A stretch of DNA of 64,000 nucleotides from NCBI RefSeq assembly GCF_036370855.1, contig NC_088102.1, positions 65,419,601 through 65,483,600 of the forward strand. The letters are read 5' to 3'. The notes beneath the pieces are model-generated. The model saw nothing but the letters and a program-made list of their open reading frames with translations, did no database searches and was not told the DNA's origin. A program made the position numbers and the translations under genes. Positions 1 to 14,000 of the stretch are shown piece after piece (the stretch's first letter is position 1; each line of letters starts with the position of its first letter). Origin of the DNA: Dromaius novaehollandiae (lineage: Eukaryota; Chordata; Aves; Casuariiformes; Dromaiidae).

Positions 1-3000
1 TGCGTGTGAAACGAGGTCTTCTCTGCTGAAGAAATTGCAAGGAAGGGCCTTGCTTGCCTCCTGAACACCAATTCCTTCTGGCAAAGTGGGACGTGGCAGG
101 GCAGAGCTTTGCCGATCGCCTGTTTCCCTTGAATGCCTGTTTCTCCGTGCATCCCCCTGTCTCTGCTGAGGCCAGGCGATGGGGGCGGCTGGAGCCACAG
201 CTGCTTCCCCTCCCTCTCACGAGCGTATTAAGGTTGTGGTGGGTTTTGGGGTGCAAATAAGACTGGAGATACATGAGTGAAGGCAAACAGCGCATTTTAA
301 CACTGGGGATGAAATATGCTGTGTGCAGACCACCTTGCTGCTGTTACCCCTCTGGATGGGCCCTCCTGCAGGGGCTGGCAGGATCCAGAGGCTCAGCCTG
401 CCCTTGGTGCTGCTGAGGAAAAAGCTGGCAGCTCTCACTGGGGCATTTTATTTTGGGTCTGCACTTGCCCCAGAGGGACTGGGGAGAGGTCTCAGTCTTG
501 CCACATGGCTTGTGCAGCGGACATCAGTGCGTGGCACTGATCTGCAGTAACAAGCCTTGCAACAGGGGTGCTGCTTTCTGCTGCAGTAAAAGCCTGCGGC
601 CCCTGGACTCCAGACCCCCGAGCACGGCGGCCAGTGTGTTGGGCCTACCCAGCCCCTACATGGTAAAGCCTAGAGTGACACAAAAGCTAACGCTGCTCTT
701 TCTTGGGTAACACAGAGTCTGTGCTCTTTTTCACAGAAGAGTGTGATATAAATAATGACAGGTCTCCTGACAACGTGCGCTTGTAGCCTGGAAACCATCC
801 CCAGCATAAGTTGCGGAGACTCTTCCATAAGCAGTAGACGTTTTTGATCTGGATTTTAGTGTGACAATCCAGTAACTGCCCCTTCCCCTCTTGTGAGGGA
901 CGTTGCCCGAGACAGCCGGTGACCGAGTGCTGCAAGACACCGGCTGGCTCCTGGAGCTCCCCGTGGTCTCCCAGCTGCCCCTGGTCTCTTGGGGACCTGG
1001 GCAGCATTAGGCAGGGCGCAGCGAAGAGATCGCCCCGTCTGACCTCGCTGCACAAGGCACGGGTGCCTGCAGCTCGCCGAGGAAGGCTGCACACCCGTCG
1101 TGGCAGCGCTGCAGCTCCGATGAGCGAAGTGAAAAGGCAGACCCAATGTGCTTGAGGTTTTTAAGCATCTGCAAGGGCTTCTTTTGTGAATGTTACAGCA
1201 AAGGAAATGCTTGGAGAGACCTGCTTTCTGCTGTACAAAAAGGAATATCTGGAATGCCAGGAGGGAAAAGCAATCTTTGCTCTGATATAAGATGACTGCA
1301 AGCAAATGCTTTTTTGCCTTCTTTTCTGAAAGCCAGTGGAGTACCCTGAAAGCATTGGTCTGTGACAGCTTCCTGAGTCCTGCAGAGATGTTCGAATTCG
1401 CGACTGGTTAACAGTGTTGACCACCAGCAATGGTACGTTGCTGACTGCACACTGAAGGCAACCTCCAATACTGCTGACAGCTATAGGATTGCTGCAGATG
1501 GGGAGTCAATCATTTCCACCACAGGTTAAATAAAGGTTTTAAAACAGCCCTGCTTGTGGTCCTGCACTAGTCCAGTAAACGGGGTAGGTGACATCTGGTA
1601 AAGGGAAAAAGCAAAACCAACCCAAACAAAAGAAACCACCACAAAAACACATACACGCAGCCTGGGTTTTAAGTCTGGAGTGAAATGTATTTGTCCATAG
1701 CTTGGTTTTATGAGCTCACATCTGCTAAAAAAGGCTTTGCCATCTTGAAGCTTTCTCTTTGGTCCCAGGAAGCCAAAGGCAGATAGCCCAGTGACTTTGG
1801 CTTGGCATTGGCTCCTGTAGTGATATCTCACTTCAGCTGGTATCAAGGTCCTCTACTGATAACAGCAAGTCCTGCATAATGGAGGCAGGTCCCCAAGGTA
1901 TTCCTGCACAGCTTGTTACCAGCAGTTAGCTGAGCTAACTCAGTTTCTTCCTTTATTCACCATATGAGATGCTTTTAATGCGTGCTATAACTTTCTTGAT
2001 TGCTGAAGGACACAACGGTCCGGTGTCTCAGTGTGGCTTCAGGCAGTGTCATGGTTAAGACAGCGGAGTGCAATCCTGACACAACATGTAGCACAGGTGG
2101 TGCCCTAATGCAGTGGGGATTATTTCCTTGGCTCCAAAAACACCTTCCTATACTTTAATCTGTTTTGGGACCATTTTCTCTCATTTCTAGGGCCTCCAAG
2201 TGGCCTTTGTTGAAGGCTAGGCTCTAGTTTCATACTTGTGGCTTTCCCTCTAATTATAGGCAGTATTTTACATCACATTTTTTTGCAAATGTATCTAACT
2301 CGTGGTATAGCAGCAGAGAGGTACAATGTCCAAGAGTTCCCGGGTCACATTGCCTGCTGAGCTGAATTGGCCTTGTTAACAGCTACGTCCTCCAGTCCCT
2401 GTAGGCACAGTCAGTGGGACGGCTGTGTACCCAGCATGTTTAAATTTCTTCATTAAGCAATTGAAGACAAGATGGGACCTCCGTTTTATTTGTATCACAG
2501 TGTTGCCAACACGGTCACTCCTATTGCTAGGTGAGTGGTGATGCAGCTCCTCCTGCCTTCACCTGGGAAGGGGGCAGCAGCGAAGGCTGCTTGCACACCG
2601 TTGCCTGTTACCAGTCGTCTCCCCTTGCTGACTGCTGCACACGGATTTGTGATCATAACTATTTTCATCTCCTCTGGAGAATGCCTCAAAGCTTGTCTAA
2701 TGATCTTCATCTCTTCTACCTTTCTGAGCCACTTATCTAAATATCCTTCATAGGTTGCCTTTCCAGTGCGGTCTTCTCCCCAAACCTACCCTAGACAACC
2801 CCCTTCAGAAATTTGCTCCCGTATAACAGATAGGGATTTCTGGTGATAGATCACAAGATGGCTAAAGCAAAGCACTGTGCAGCATTGACTGTCTCTTGAG
2901 CGGTGCCTGTGCCTAGAGGTGGACAGCAGCTTGTGGAGGAGAAATTGCAGGGCACACTTAGAGAGCAAACATCAGGAAAGAGACCTTCACCACAGCCGCG

Positions 3001-3803
3001 TTTGCAATCTCACGCTGCTGTTGCCCCCAGAACGCGATAAGCCTTGCTCCCGTGCTCCCCAGCACAAAACGTCCTGTTCTCGTGCCCGCCTGCTGCTGCC
3101 CAGCCAGGCGGCGGCACCGGCCCATGCTCGTGCCCTGCCCTGGCGCGCTGCGTTACTTCAGGGGCTCGAGCTGTGCTTTCACCTGTGAGAAGCTGATGCT
3201 GGGCTCAAACGCTGCCCCGCTGCTGGGCAGCATGCGCTGGCCTCTGTGCCAGCGGCTGGAGGCAAACTGCTGCTCCAGATTTCCTCCCTTCTTTCTGCCC
3301 CTGGGGGGAGATACTTGTCTGGAAGGGTTTCACCTCGGCGCTGATGGGTTTTCGCCCCCACGGTTAATCTGGAGATTAGGCTGAATGTTGACATGAGCGC
3401 AAATTGGGTGGGATTTTGGCTTCGAAGTGAAGCTGTTTGTTGCGGATCCCATTTCAGCATGCAGCTGCGCAGGGGGCCTAGCCCTATGCGGGGGCCCTTT
3501 TTAGATGCCAGCTTGATTAATCCTCACCCACCCCTTGCTCTCTTATGCCTTCACTGAAGGGCGACTCTTCTGATGCCAAGAACTCATGCAGCAATATATC
3601 TCAGTTCACCACCCAAGGACTGTGAGGGCCTGTGCCAAATGTTTAATTGTATTTTTCTGGCAAATAGCCACAGCTTGCTCTTAAAAAGAAAAAAAAAAGT
3701 CAGGTATTTCTAGCTGTTGACTCTGCCTCAGTCTCTGGTGGAGTAAAGCTGAAGTGTGGCAGGAGCTTACTTTGCTTAACTGGGGAGCACTGCAGTTGAG
3801 CCC

Positions 3804-3816
3804 GGGGGGGGGGGGG
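3804..3816 (+). repeat. Poly-G tract (13 G)
   Basis: An uninterrupted run of 13 G follows three C, inside a G-rich stretch. It is a mononucleotide repeat that could form a G-quadruplex and is prone to length error in sequencing. Confidence 0.9.
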
Positions 3817-6678
3817 AAGAGAGTACTCAGGCCTTTGGGGTACAGGGAGGGACAAAAGAGGCCAAGAAAACCAGACCTAGTTTGCAGGAAGAGTCCAAGA
3901 CACTCTCCCTTTCCCCGGTGGTGCAGTAGCTGCCTTCGACCCACAGCCCCTGCCACACATGGCTGGGCTGGGAGGATTGTCCTTTTGCAGGTGGGACGCA
4001 TTCAGGTCTACCCTGTTACTTCTGGCTTGTGCTGAATGATGGAGGCTCTCCTAACAGATAAAAACAGTTTTTTCGGCCTGCTTGTGAACAGGTTGGGCTG
4101 GACAGCCAAGCAGGAGCTCAGTTTCACTGCACAACCTTCAACACAGGAATGGAGGCCCTGAGCTGCATCAGTAGCTGCAATGAAGTGCTGCAGAGCCTGG
4201 CCAAACGCAGCATATGGCATAAGCATGATGGCACCAAGCAGCCCATTATCAGCACATGTGTCTTCCCAAAGGCAAATCACGTACCATTTTCTCCTTGGTG
4301 ATTTATTAGCTATTTTACAAGTCCATTTGAGATGGTGCCTCTGCAGTCTTGTCTCTGCTTGATGGGAGGAGGGTTTATCTGCCACCCTAACACCTGTGCA
4401 GGCAGATGAGGATCCACATCTTTCTCAATTTTCTGTAGCACGTTGAGGCTGTTTATGAGACATCTGCCCTGGACGCAGATGACCTGTGGCACCTCCAACA
4501 CAAACACACCCTCCTATTAAGCTCTAGCTTGCACAAATATGTTGCGCTAACACAGTAGTTCAGGCAGGCTGATCAGCTGGTTCAGTGACTCTTCACCATC
4601 CTCCATAAACAAGTGCTTTTCCTCATACTAGGGAGCAACTCGGGACATGTATGAGCCAGTGCCTTTCTTGATGAAAGGTGAGTGGCTCTCCCCCAGGAGC
4701 AGATTCACTCCTGCAGGAGAGCAGTGTTGGAGGCAAAGCGTGTTGTGCTTCACCAACTCAAGGAGTGCACCGGTTAGGCTGGGGCTGTCCCAGCCAGCCT
4801 ATTATTTCAGCAACCCTGTGGAGCAAAATGTGCAACTGGTGGACCCTTTACATCTCATGCATCTCCTCTGCGAGCTGCCCGGGAGGGATACAGAAATGAG
4901 CACCTGGAGCAGCTGCCAGGGCCTCCGATCCGTGGCCAGGTGAGGGCCCTGTGCCGGGGCCAAATGCCACAGGGCCCCTGCGTCCACCCAATCTGCAGCT
5001 CAAAATACTTCGAAAGGCGAGTTCTACACCTACGTGTTTATTTGTAGTTGGAAACATCTACTGCATTTGAAAAAAGCCATGTGGTATTTAATGCAAGGCT
5101 CTGAGCATTCTTCTGGAAGGAAGTTAACCCAAGAAGTAACAGGAGAAAGAGGAAGGTGAAAATGTAAATAGTGCATTTGGGTATCGAACAGCTGAATCCT
5201 CCCTATTACACACACATCTGAATCCCTGCCTGAAAAAAACTCCTTTATATCAGTTTCAGGGCGTACACATCCAGAAGGCTTGATATGTTCTGTGTGAGCA
5301 AACATGGAAGAGTGTGAGCAAGCCTGGGAGGATGGCAGCTTTGCAGATAGTTCACATGGGTTTGTGGCCAAGAATTGCCCAGCACTACTGTGTTACTCCT
5401 CCTCGGTTCGGCAAAAGCTGAGGAGCTGTTGAAACCCAGGGAGAATCAGCTACCTCTGGTCAGGATCTGTGTACGCATGAGTTTCTCCTCTCTCATATTA
5501 TTTTGGTCAAGCATGAAGATGGGTTTTCTGTAGCTGTAGCCTGATGGGGGATTGTGTCAGTTCCCTGTTGCTCTTAAATCTGAGCCAGTTGCACATATTG
5601 TACGTCCTGTGTCCTGACTGTGCCATCCAGCCTCAGGCCCAAGCAGTTCTCCCTCTGCAACTCAGGCTGGACAGAGGATAGTCAGTGCCTTGCTAAGAGC
5701 CATGTTTGCTGGGGAGCGAGAAACACAAGTTGTGGAGGGGTGGCTGGAGGACAATGGCCCAGCTTTTTCTGGCCAGTGCACAGAGTTGTGTTCAAATGTT
5801 GCTCAGTGGAATAGCTGGGGTAACATTTTTAAAACACTTTTTCTGGAAAGTTCCCAATGGGTGCGAGCCATATCCCCACAGAAGTCGGCGCACAGCTGTT
5901 GCCTGGAAGAGGTTATACACTTGTTTTCAGTGCAGGTTGATTTAGGGGACTTGCAAAGAGAAGAGCATTATTTGGTACCCTGCGTTGTTTCCTGGGGCCA
6001 GGGCAGGACTTATGAACAGCAAACTGTGTTCAACTTTATCATTTCAAAGCAACAATCCCATGCCATTTTTCTACACCTCAGGAGCAAGACATCTCCCTCC
6101 ATGCCAGCATGCTCCATGCTCTCCCCATGTGCCAGCTAATTTTTCTCCATCTTATCTTCAGTCCGTTGCTTCTTGTTATGCCCTTTTTCATAGGAAAGCT
6201 TCTCATTTCCATCAGGGTGATGCTGTCAAAAGCACACATGTTCATTCAGAAATGAACTCCACTTGCAATATAGATACGGACAATTGGCTCCAAAGTGTTA
6301 AAGAAAATCAGGGCGCTGGCTCACAGGCGTAGCTGTGCCCCTGCGGATGCAGCCTAGTGTGGGGCGGAGGAGCAAGCTTTAAACTTGCTGGCATGGTTGT
6401 GTGCCTGCAGCAGCCAGCACAGGCATCGGCTCTGCTGAGAAGCAGAATAGACGGTCCTCCAGGTCCTATCCCGCAGTGACCATTGGGTTATACAGGTGCA
6501 AACCATCAGCATCTCCCAATGCTGCTTAGTGGAGAAACGCAAGGAAGAGATTTGCCAGCCCTGAGCCTCCAGAGAACTCTGTGTGCCAGTACCAAGTTCT
6601 GTTTAAAGATCTGTTTAAAGGGTGTACATACTGTGGTGGGAGCAAGGCCACAACTTCCTCCTAGTCTGCCTGAGTCCT

Positions 6679-6746
6679 GGAGAGTTTTATTAGATTTGGC
6701 TGGATGCAGATTGGAGAGTTTTATTAGATTTGGTTGGATGCAGATA
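6679..6746 (+). repeat. Two-copy tandem duplication, 34-bp unit
   Basis: The unit beginning GGAGAGTTTTATTAG occurs twice head to tail (6679-6712 and 6713-6746). The copies differ at two positions only, a C/T change and the last base, so the duplication is recent compared with the surrounding worn repeats. It lies inside the presumed TMEM86A intron 1 and overlaps no exon. Confidence 0.92.
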
Positions 6747-9700
6747 ATTTTTAAATGGTATTTTCACTGTAATTCCACAAATGCATGGACAGTGGTTTTA
6801 CAGCACCTTAGACTACTTTTTAGAGACTGTAAGTAACTTGGAAGTCACAGGAATTTAGGAAATGCCCTGAATTATGTACAGTTTAAAAAGTCAAAGCTTG
6901 CAAACACTGTTTTAGCATGGTATTTAAGATGTTTCCTAAACTGCATTTCAGCCCAGAGTAAATTAGCAGTGGAAGAAGAAAAGAATTAGGAAGAAAAACC
7001 CAATAGAATTTGTCATAAAATGGCAAAACCTTGCTTAAAGCCATGAAAATCATATACATTAGCAAAAAGGACCTTGTCACCTGCAGCAAGTATTTCTTTT
7101 TCCAACATGAAGGCACATCCACATCTCACGTGCCCTCCCTGGGACACAGGTGTAGAGGAGATGGATGTTCTGACATAATTTAGTCATCCAGCTAAACAGC
7201 CACGTTCCCTTCCCCGAGGTAGAGGCAAGTCCAGTCATGGATTATGCACCTGGCTGTCCTCAAGCCACAGCCTCCCCTCGTGTTGGTACATGGTTTCCCA
7301 ATACCAGCCACAACTTGTCTTTCAGGTGGCAGGTTGCCCCATCACTTCTTCCCCAGCCTCAGCTACTTGTCCAAACAGAGGAGAATCCATCTGTCTCACC
7401 CTTTGATTGCCTCAGCTTTTCTTGGGAGACTTCTCCCAAATATCCCCAATGCCACGCTCCTCCCGGCAGGATGTGCTGCCCAGCCTTCAGCTGCGTGGGC
7501 ACCTCCGTCTCCGCAAACAGCAGAGGCTCTGGGGCGCTCATTTCGCTCAGAGCCAGCACAACGGTTCCACTGAGCCAGCAGCATTGTATAGTGAACAAGG
7601 GCATGTTTTAAAATAACTAATTTGAAGTATGCTTGCTGAAAGGGTGTAAAGGAATAAAATATTAATGGTGTCAAGCATGTAGTCCTTCTAGAGCTACAGA
7701 GTTATTTTTATATGAGGACTTTAAGATCATGAATTCTAAGGTTACATGTGAATAACTGAGATTGGAATCTGACCCCTTATGCCTGAAAAATTCCTAAATT
7801 GTTATTAGGTAGAAATAATACAAACCATAATTTCAAAATAATGCTAGCTGTAGTTGGAAGATTCACATTCAGATAGTAGGAAATGGTAATTTCAAGGTTG
7901 CCAAGCAAACTTAATCTTTCTGCACAAGTGTATATCTTATGTTCAGTAAGGCAAGGTTCCTAGGGAAAATGACAAGTGTAATTAAAACCTGTCTCATCAT
8001 GCGTGCTCACAGGGGAGGGCAAGCTGTGATTATAATGGTAACTGCTCCTAGCAGGTGTTTTTCTTTTAATACAGGGTTTTAAACAAAACTTCCTGTGTTT
8101 ATAATAACCCAAATACTCTCCTGTATGTTTCTAACAGTGCCTCTGTCATGTGTTGCAAACAAGGCTGAACTTGAGCTCTGTCTTTCAGCACAGACTCCTG
8201 CCTTCCTAGTTAGCAAACTACTTTAGCTGAGACTGTTATAGAGACCTAGATCACTGTCAATGCTGCAAATTCTTCAGTCCTTTGTAGCTTTGGAAGCTGT
8301 TAATCTTTTGTATTAAAGATTTCAGGCTCGTTATGGAGCGTTGGGGATCTTCCATGGCTACTGGGGTAAAGGAGGAGATCCTGCCAGAAGCACTGTTGTC
8401 TGTTGCTTGGGACTGTGAGAGGCTGAATGTGATGAGCTAAATTTTTAATAAAAAAGTGCCACAAAAGGGGGAGGAGCAGAGCTGGAACCAGGTGCCAGGT
8501 CTGGAGGTGGTTGGGGATAGTCAAAGTTTTCTTTCTGTCTGTCCCTCCATGTTGGAATAGCATTTGTCTGATGTGTCACTTAAAAGAGCAAGGAGCTGGG
8601 TCTGAAAGACTAGCTGGGGGAAGCTTGGCTCCACTCTTCCCTCTACAGATAGTTGATAGTTCCCAGGCATCACCAGTGCAAGTAGGACTATGTGGGCTTT
8701 TATGACTTTATTTCAAGTTCATTTGATATTTGCTGTCAGAATTCTCCCAAGGAATGCACACAGAAGGGGATAAATGGTGATTAATTTGGACAATCTAAGC
8801 AGAGGACTGATGACTGGCTCCCCATGTAACACAAGAAACTTAACAGCTTGTTGATGTCCTTTGGTGAGTGAGTTACGTAGCCTGGTTGTTTAATGGGGTG
8901 TTTAAAAATTGTGTTGGCAATAGCCTATAAATAGTGTATTCATGAATAATGAAATGCCTTACTAAGAAACTGCTGATATGTTGGGGAATGTTTTATCAGA
9001 TATGAGAGCAATTTTGAAAGCACTGTATTTCCTAAGATGCCCTGCTTCAGAGACTGCACTCCCTTTTTAGATACTGCATGTGAAGACGCCCTCCACTACC
9101 TCTGCCTCAGTCTTCCAGCTTCACCCAGGTTCCCTTTGCTTATGTCTGCAAAAGCCCCTGAATTTTGGTGAGCTTAGGTCTTAATTACTGAGCACTGTGA
9201 GCATGGAGCTATTTGCCTTACAGCCTAGAGAAACCTGTTCCAGATATCTGGAACATAATTTCCAGATATCTGAACCAAGGTACATTGCATTGAGAGGAAG
9301 ACAGATGCTGGCTTTGTGTCATGGCAATGCCCCTTGATGCAAGTGATTGGGAAAAAAAGACCAACATTTCTTTCCCAGGTTTCTAGTGCATGGGGTCCTT
9401 GCATTAGATAAGCAACCCCGGCACGCCACATGTGGATGTCACAGATTTTGCTGGACTTCAGAGTGTGAACCCTGCAGTGATGCCTCCAGTGTCTTCCTCC
9501 GGTGCATGGGCCCTGCATGCTTTGGCCGTCATTAATGGGAAGCCGTTGTGTTACTAAGCAACTAAATCTTGCCTGACCAAAGAAAAGAGAGCATCGAGAG
9601 AGAACCCACGGGTTGCAGGGGATCTCTAGGTGCCATACCGCCTTCGCTGCAGGAGGAAGCAGGTCTTCTAAGAGATCCCAGGATGTAGCTCACCAACAGC

Positions 9701-10754
9701 ATGGTTGCACCAGGCAATCACGTTCTCTTTCTGTGCTCCTTGTTTTAGCCCTCAGCTACACCCTGGGCGAAAACAAAACCGTAACTTAGATTTTCATGGG
9801 GATTTTCATTTTCCCACTGGCACTAAAATGCAGAAGTATCACAGGAGGGCAGGTGAACATAGTATGTATCTTACCACTGTCTAGGATGGTCCCAGCTGGG
9901 CATATGGGAAGAGCAGACCTAGCTTGGATAGGCTGTGGAGTCTGTAGCTGTTTGACCTGTCTTTGCTTTGTCTTTGTTGTGAGTAGCCTGTGGCTCATGC
10001 TGCATTTTGGTGCCTGGATTTACACAAGAGATTCCTGAGCCAAAGGGTTTCCTGCAATATGGACAGTACATAATTAGTGTAGTGCTAAAACAAAACAACA
10101 TACCATTGACACTGATATTAGTCAACTAAGGAAGTGACATCCCCACCTGGGAGGTTGATGTGATGGGTTTCGAAGTCATATGGTGATGCTGACAGCAAGC
10201 CCCAGGCATGAGCCTATGGGGCAGGACAGCGAATGGGTTAGAAGAGAAGTTATATTCACAAGGTGATTTGTAGCTAGCTAAGCAGGAGTATTCACCAAGC
10301 TGTGAGGGAAGATTTGCACTTCTGTTGACTTGTTTGCTGCTAGGGGAGTGACCTGGGGAGCGCAGTATTTTCTCGGCTACAGGAAAGGTGTGTATAAAAG
10401 CGCTGAGTCTAAACACAAGAGAAGTGCAAGGGCCATCACTGGCTACTGACTGATGGCTTAAATGTTTTCAGTAGAACAAATAAAGAGAAGAGGTATCTAA
10501 AACTTCCTCTGTCTCCACCACCCAAAGCCCACCAGTCAAAAGGTGTTTTCCGCAGAGACGTTCACAAAGGTCTAAGTTGGAAATCATGGTCAAGTCCAAG
10601 CACCTTCTCTCTAGGGTGGGAATGCTGCTAGCCAACAGTATACATGAAAGGGAAACTTCCAAAAGTAAGGCGACAGTTCTGTGTGCAGTTTGTTCCACTG
10701 ATGCTTCTGACGATCCTATTAATTTCCATTTCTTTTAATTTTTGTTTCTTTTAG

Positions 10755-11019
10755 GTGAAGAGTGAAGGCCCCAAACTGGTGCCCTTCTTTAAAGCCACTT
10801 GTGTCTATTTTGTCCTCTGGCTGCCAACTTCGAGCCCTTCCTGGTTCAGTGCCCTCATCAAATGTCTGCCCATCTTCTGCTTGTGGGTTTTCCTCCTGGC
10901 TCATGGAATCAACTTCTTAGTCGCACACCGGAGTGCCAGTCGCATCCTGGCGGGACTCATATTCTCAGCAGTGGGAGATGCTTTTCTCATCTGGCAGGAG
11001 CAGGGCTACTTCATTCATG
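10755..11019 (+). CDS. TMEM86A: TMEM86A exon 2, lysoplasmalogenase (first half)
   Basis: TMEM86A is a YhhN-family multi-pass membrane enzyme of the endoplasmic reticulum that hydrolyses the vinyl-ether bond of lysoplasmalogens, releasing a fatty aldehyde and a glycerophospho-head group. The exon follows a TTTCTTTTAG acceptor and ends at G/GTGAGT, giving 88 codons plus one base. It reads VKSEGPKLVPFFKATCVYF, then a hydrophobic segment through CLPIFCLWVFLLAHG, and a third ending in GDAFLIWQEQGYFIHG. The GDAFL aspartate is one of the family's conserved polar residues. Agreement with my recollection of human TMEM86A is very close throughout. The first in-frame codon is GTG, but this is an internal exon, not a start. 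It joins in phase 1 to the exon at 15441. Confidence 0.96.
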
Positions 11020-14000
11020 GTGAGTGAGGCATCAGTCCTAAAGGTAAAGGGATGCCACAGTGGCCAGCTGTCACGCTCTTTATTTAGTAATGAGTTGCCG
11101 GGCCATGTGGCTTGTTTATTCTTTTACAGCTTAAGCCCCTGGCAGTGGGAGGCGCTCATCCCTTGACTAAAATCCATTGCATTTAGAGGAATCACATAGT
11201 GGATGAGTCTCCTGACCTTGTTTGTGTCCCTGCGCTGAGATCAGAGGGGGGATTGGGGCAGGTTTGTTTTCCTGGCATGTGCTCGCTGGGCCTCGGGTGG
11301 CTGGAACAGGAAGGTGGCACAGGCAGAATCCCCAGGGAAGAGAAGGAAACGCTTGTGGCACTCGGCAGCTCCTGCGTAGCTATGGGCAGTGTCTTGCTCC
11401 TACTTCTCTGCAGGGAGATCTGTCAGTCCTGCGAGGATCTGAAATAGGACGCATGGTGCAATGGCCCCTAAGTGGAGACCAGGTGGAGAGGACCCTTATG
11501 GTTTTGTCAGACAAGCTTGTGGTCTGGCGGAGGTGGTTAGGTGGATGCTAGAAACTAAAGCATCAGAAACCGTGTCCTACGTGCAGGTTCATCAATATGA
11601 ATCATGCAGCCTGTTTTACAAAAACAAGAGCTGGTTCTGCAAGATATGACAGAGAGTCAGATGAAAGCCTACCAGGACAGCCTGTCTTCTCTTTAGAAAG
11701 ATCCACATCTCAGAGCAAACCAAGCTTGTTTTGTTATGTTAGTTTGCAAACTAGAACATAACGATTTAGATTAATGATTTAAAGCCACATTGTGCCTGCC
11801 TACAGCAATGCTCCCAGTGGCCTCGGACTGTCATAAGAAATCAGCAGCAGTCGAGTCTTTTACTTAACTGTACTGGTGGCATTTCTGAAGTTAACTTCAC
11901 CAGCCCAGTGGTCTCACTTGAACACCCACCATTAACTGACTGTGGAAAATGTGATGAGATGAGGGAGCTTTTCCCATTACTGCTGTTGTCAGCTCCAGAA
12001 GTCAAAAGCTTTTTTTTCTTTCCCTTCTCACAGGAGGTCAGTATTCTGTTTTATTCTGGGATTCTCACAAGCTCTGCTTTCTTTAAGAGAGGAAAGTGTG
12101 TGAAATGCCAGCTATGAAAGGCCAAATGCTTGGAATCTGGTTTTAATCCTGCTTCCCAAGGGCTTATCTAAGTCTCATTAAACGTTCATGTAGAAACTCT
12201 TAGCGATTTTGGTGGGGTTTAGGCTGGGCCCTGAGGACTGGAGCCATTCAGCTGAGTTTTGGGCACATTGCTGAAAAGCCCCAACGCACGCTCAGGGAGC
12301 CATCCCCTCTGTGCTGACCACTGGCGTTCCTGCCGACTGGCCTCCTCGCAGGGCACCCTGCTCAACGCCCTCGGGGTGCTTGGCCCAACTGCCCGTGCTT
12401 CTGGGTTGCCTCCTGTTGCTCCTTGAGCTTGGAAATGTCCAAGGCCCTGTTTCTCACTCTGACTGTTCCTGTACATGGACTGCGCGGAGGTTCCCCCCAT
12501 TCCCCGCAGCTGGGTATCTCCCAGGCCCCTCTCTCATCTGGCACTAGAGGAGAGTCAACTGGTTACAGCAATTTGCTGTCTGGTTAAGTTGTTTTAGACA
12601 GAAAATAAGCTGGATTTTGACCCCTGTCTCACAACTGAGAAGTGTCATGTTGCGGGTTTAGACACATTTTTTTTTGTGATTTAAGCAGAGTATTTGTTTA
12701 GCTATCTTGGAGCACTTTGAAAATCTCAGCCTTTATCCTGGCTGCCTCCTGCCTGCCTTGGTCTGTTCAAATCTGAGCTGCTGTCTTTCACACTGAAGCG
12801 TAACAGTTGTGTTTCAGCTGTTAGCAGAGAAAATGCACCAGTCCACTTAATTTTTCACTTCTCCTGCAAAATATTTGCTTCAGTTTAATTCTCAGCAGGC
12901 TGCTGCTGTTGGCAACTGAAAACATTCAAACTTTTGACATCATCCTTTGTGGAAATTTCAAATTTCAAAGGAATAAATAGCCAAAAATATACCTTCTATT
13001 CAATTTCTATGGCTTTCAGGCTGAAAAAAAGGGTTGGAAACTGGGCTAAATTGAATAGCTTCTGAGACAATGAGTTTATTAAAGGACATCTGTTCATTAT
13101 TTCACATGGAAGTGAGAGCCTGGGAACCTACTCCTGACACACTTGACATTTTTTCATTTTTGCTGCTTCAGTCCGTTAATAACAAGCTGTTTTCTGACTA
13201 GTGCCTTACTGTATGTAGAAGATACTTTACAGTGTTACACCTCCTTTGATAACAGGCACTTAGAAACAATTGATGCATTCAGTGAGGAAGAGAGGGACTA
13301 AGGAAAAAGACTTTATCACCAGCCTGAGGGGAAACTCCAGGGGTGGGAGGGAGAAGCATACCCAGGCTAGTTGCTTCCATCTAGGTGGCCCAGAATAAAG
13401 CAGAGAAGAGAAGGAAGTGGGTACAGAAACGCTGATCTGCCTGACTTGGTTGAGGGGAGCCCAGCCAAAGGCTGAGCAGAAGCTGTCAACTAAATGTTTC
13501 TCAATAGCAGCAATACATCCTCCTCCCTGTGCAGCCATCACTAGTTTCCCTGGTTCCTGGCTTTATTTGTGGGTGTCAAACGAGAAGACCTGGGAGCAGT
13601 CGCTTGTGTTTGTGTCCAGCCTTACCACATATCACAAAACTCCTCCTGCCTTTCTTTGCTTCTGCTTTTCCTCCCCTCTTGTTTCCCTGCATTAGCCACA
13701 GTGCTGGGCCCCATGCTCCCCGTCACCCTTCCTGCTGCCTCTCCCCTCCCTCCCTCAGCTGCCGCATTGCCTTCTCCCTTCCTCCTCCTCCTCGCAGCCT
13801 GCTCAGGCACCGCCACTTGCTGCCTGTGTGAAGGACACCACGTTCTTCAATTCCCCATCTCAGCACTCTCCACATAATGCCACTGAAGGAGAAACTGCTC
13901 CTTACTGCTAGGACAAGGTAACCTTCCTCTCCTACTGCCCCCACAGCTCCAACCTTTTCTGCGCTATACACAGCTCTTGTCCTAAATCCCTCCTTGGTTT

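Larger units (their letters stand above)
1..10754 (+). other. TMEM86A: Presumed intron 1 of TMEM86A (incomplete at the left edge)
   Basis: No exon could be supported here. The next exon, at 10755, begins at the point where vertebrate TMEM86A exon 2 begins, and the short first exon (a start like M-V-S-P in human) was searched for and not found, so it probably lies left of the window. GC-richer patches occur near 900-1130 and 2980-3270, but neither contains a matching start followed by a donor site. A 34-bp tandem duplication lies near 6.7 kb and a 13-base G run near 3.8 kb. Open frames of up to 149 codons overlap one another on both strands and resemble no family I know; I treat them as chance. 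Confidence 0.6.

Noticed and set aside
856-1305. 149-codon open frame on the - strand
   Set aside because: It overlaps other open frames on both strands, has no recognisable domain and lies in the presumed TMEM86A intron.
2919-3384. GC-rich segment as TMEM86A exon 1
   Set aside because: No ATG followed by a V-S-P-like start and a GT donor in the needed phase was found.
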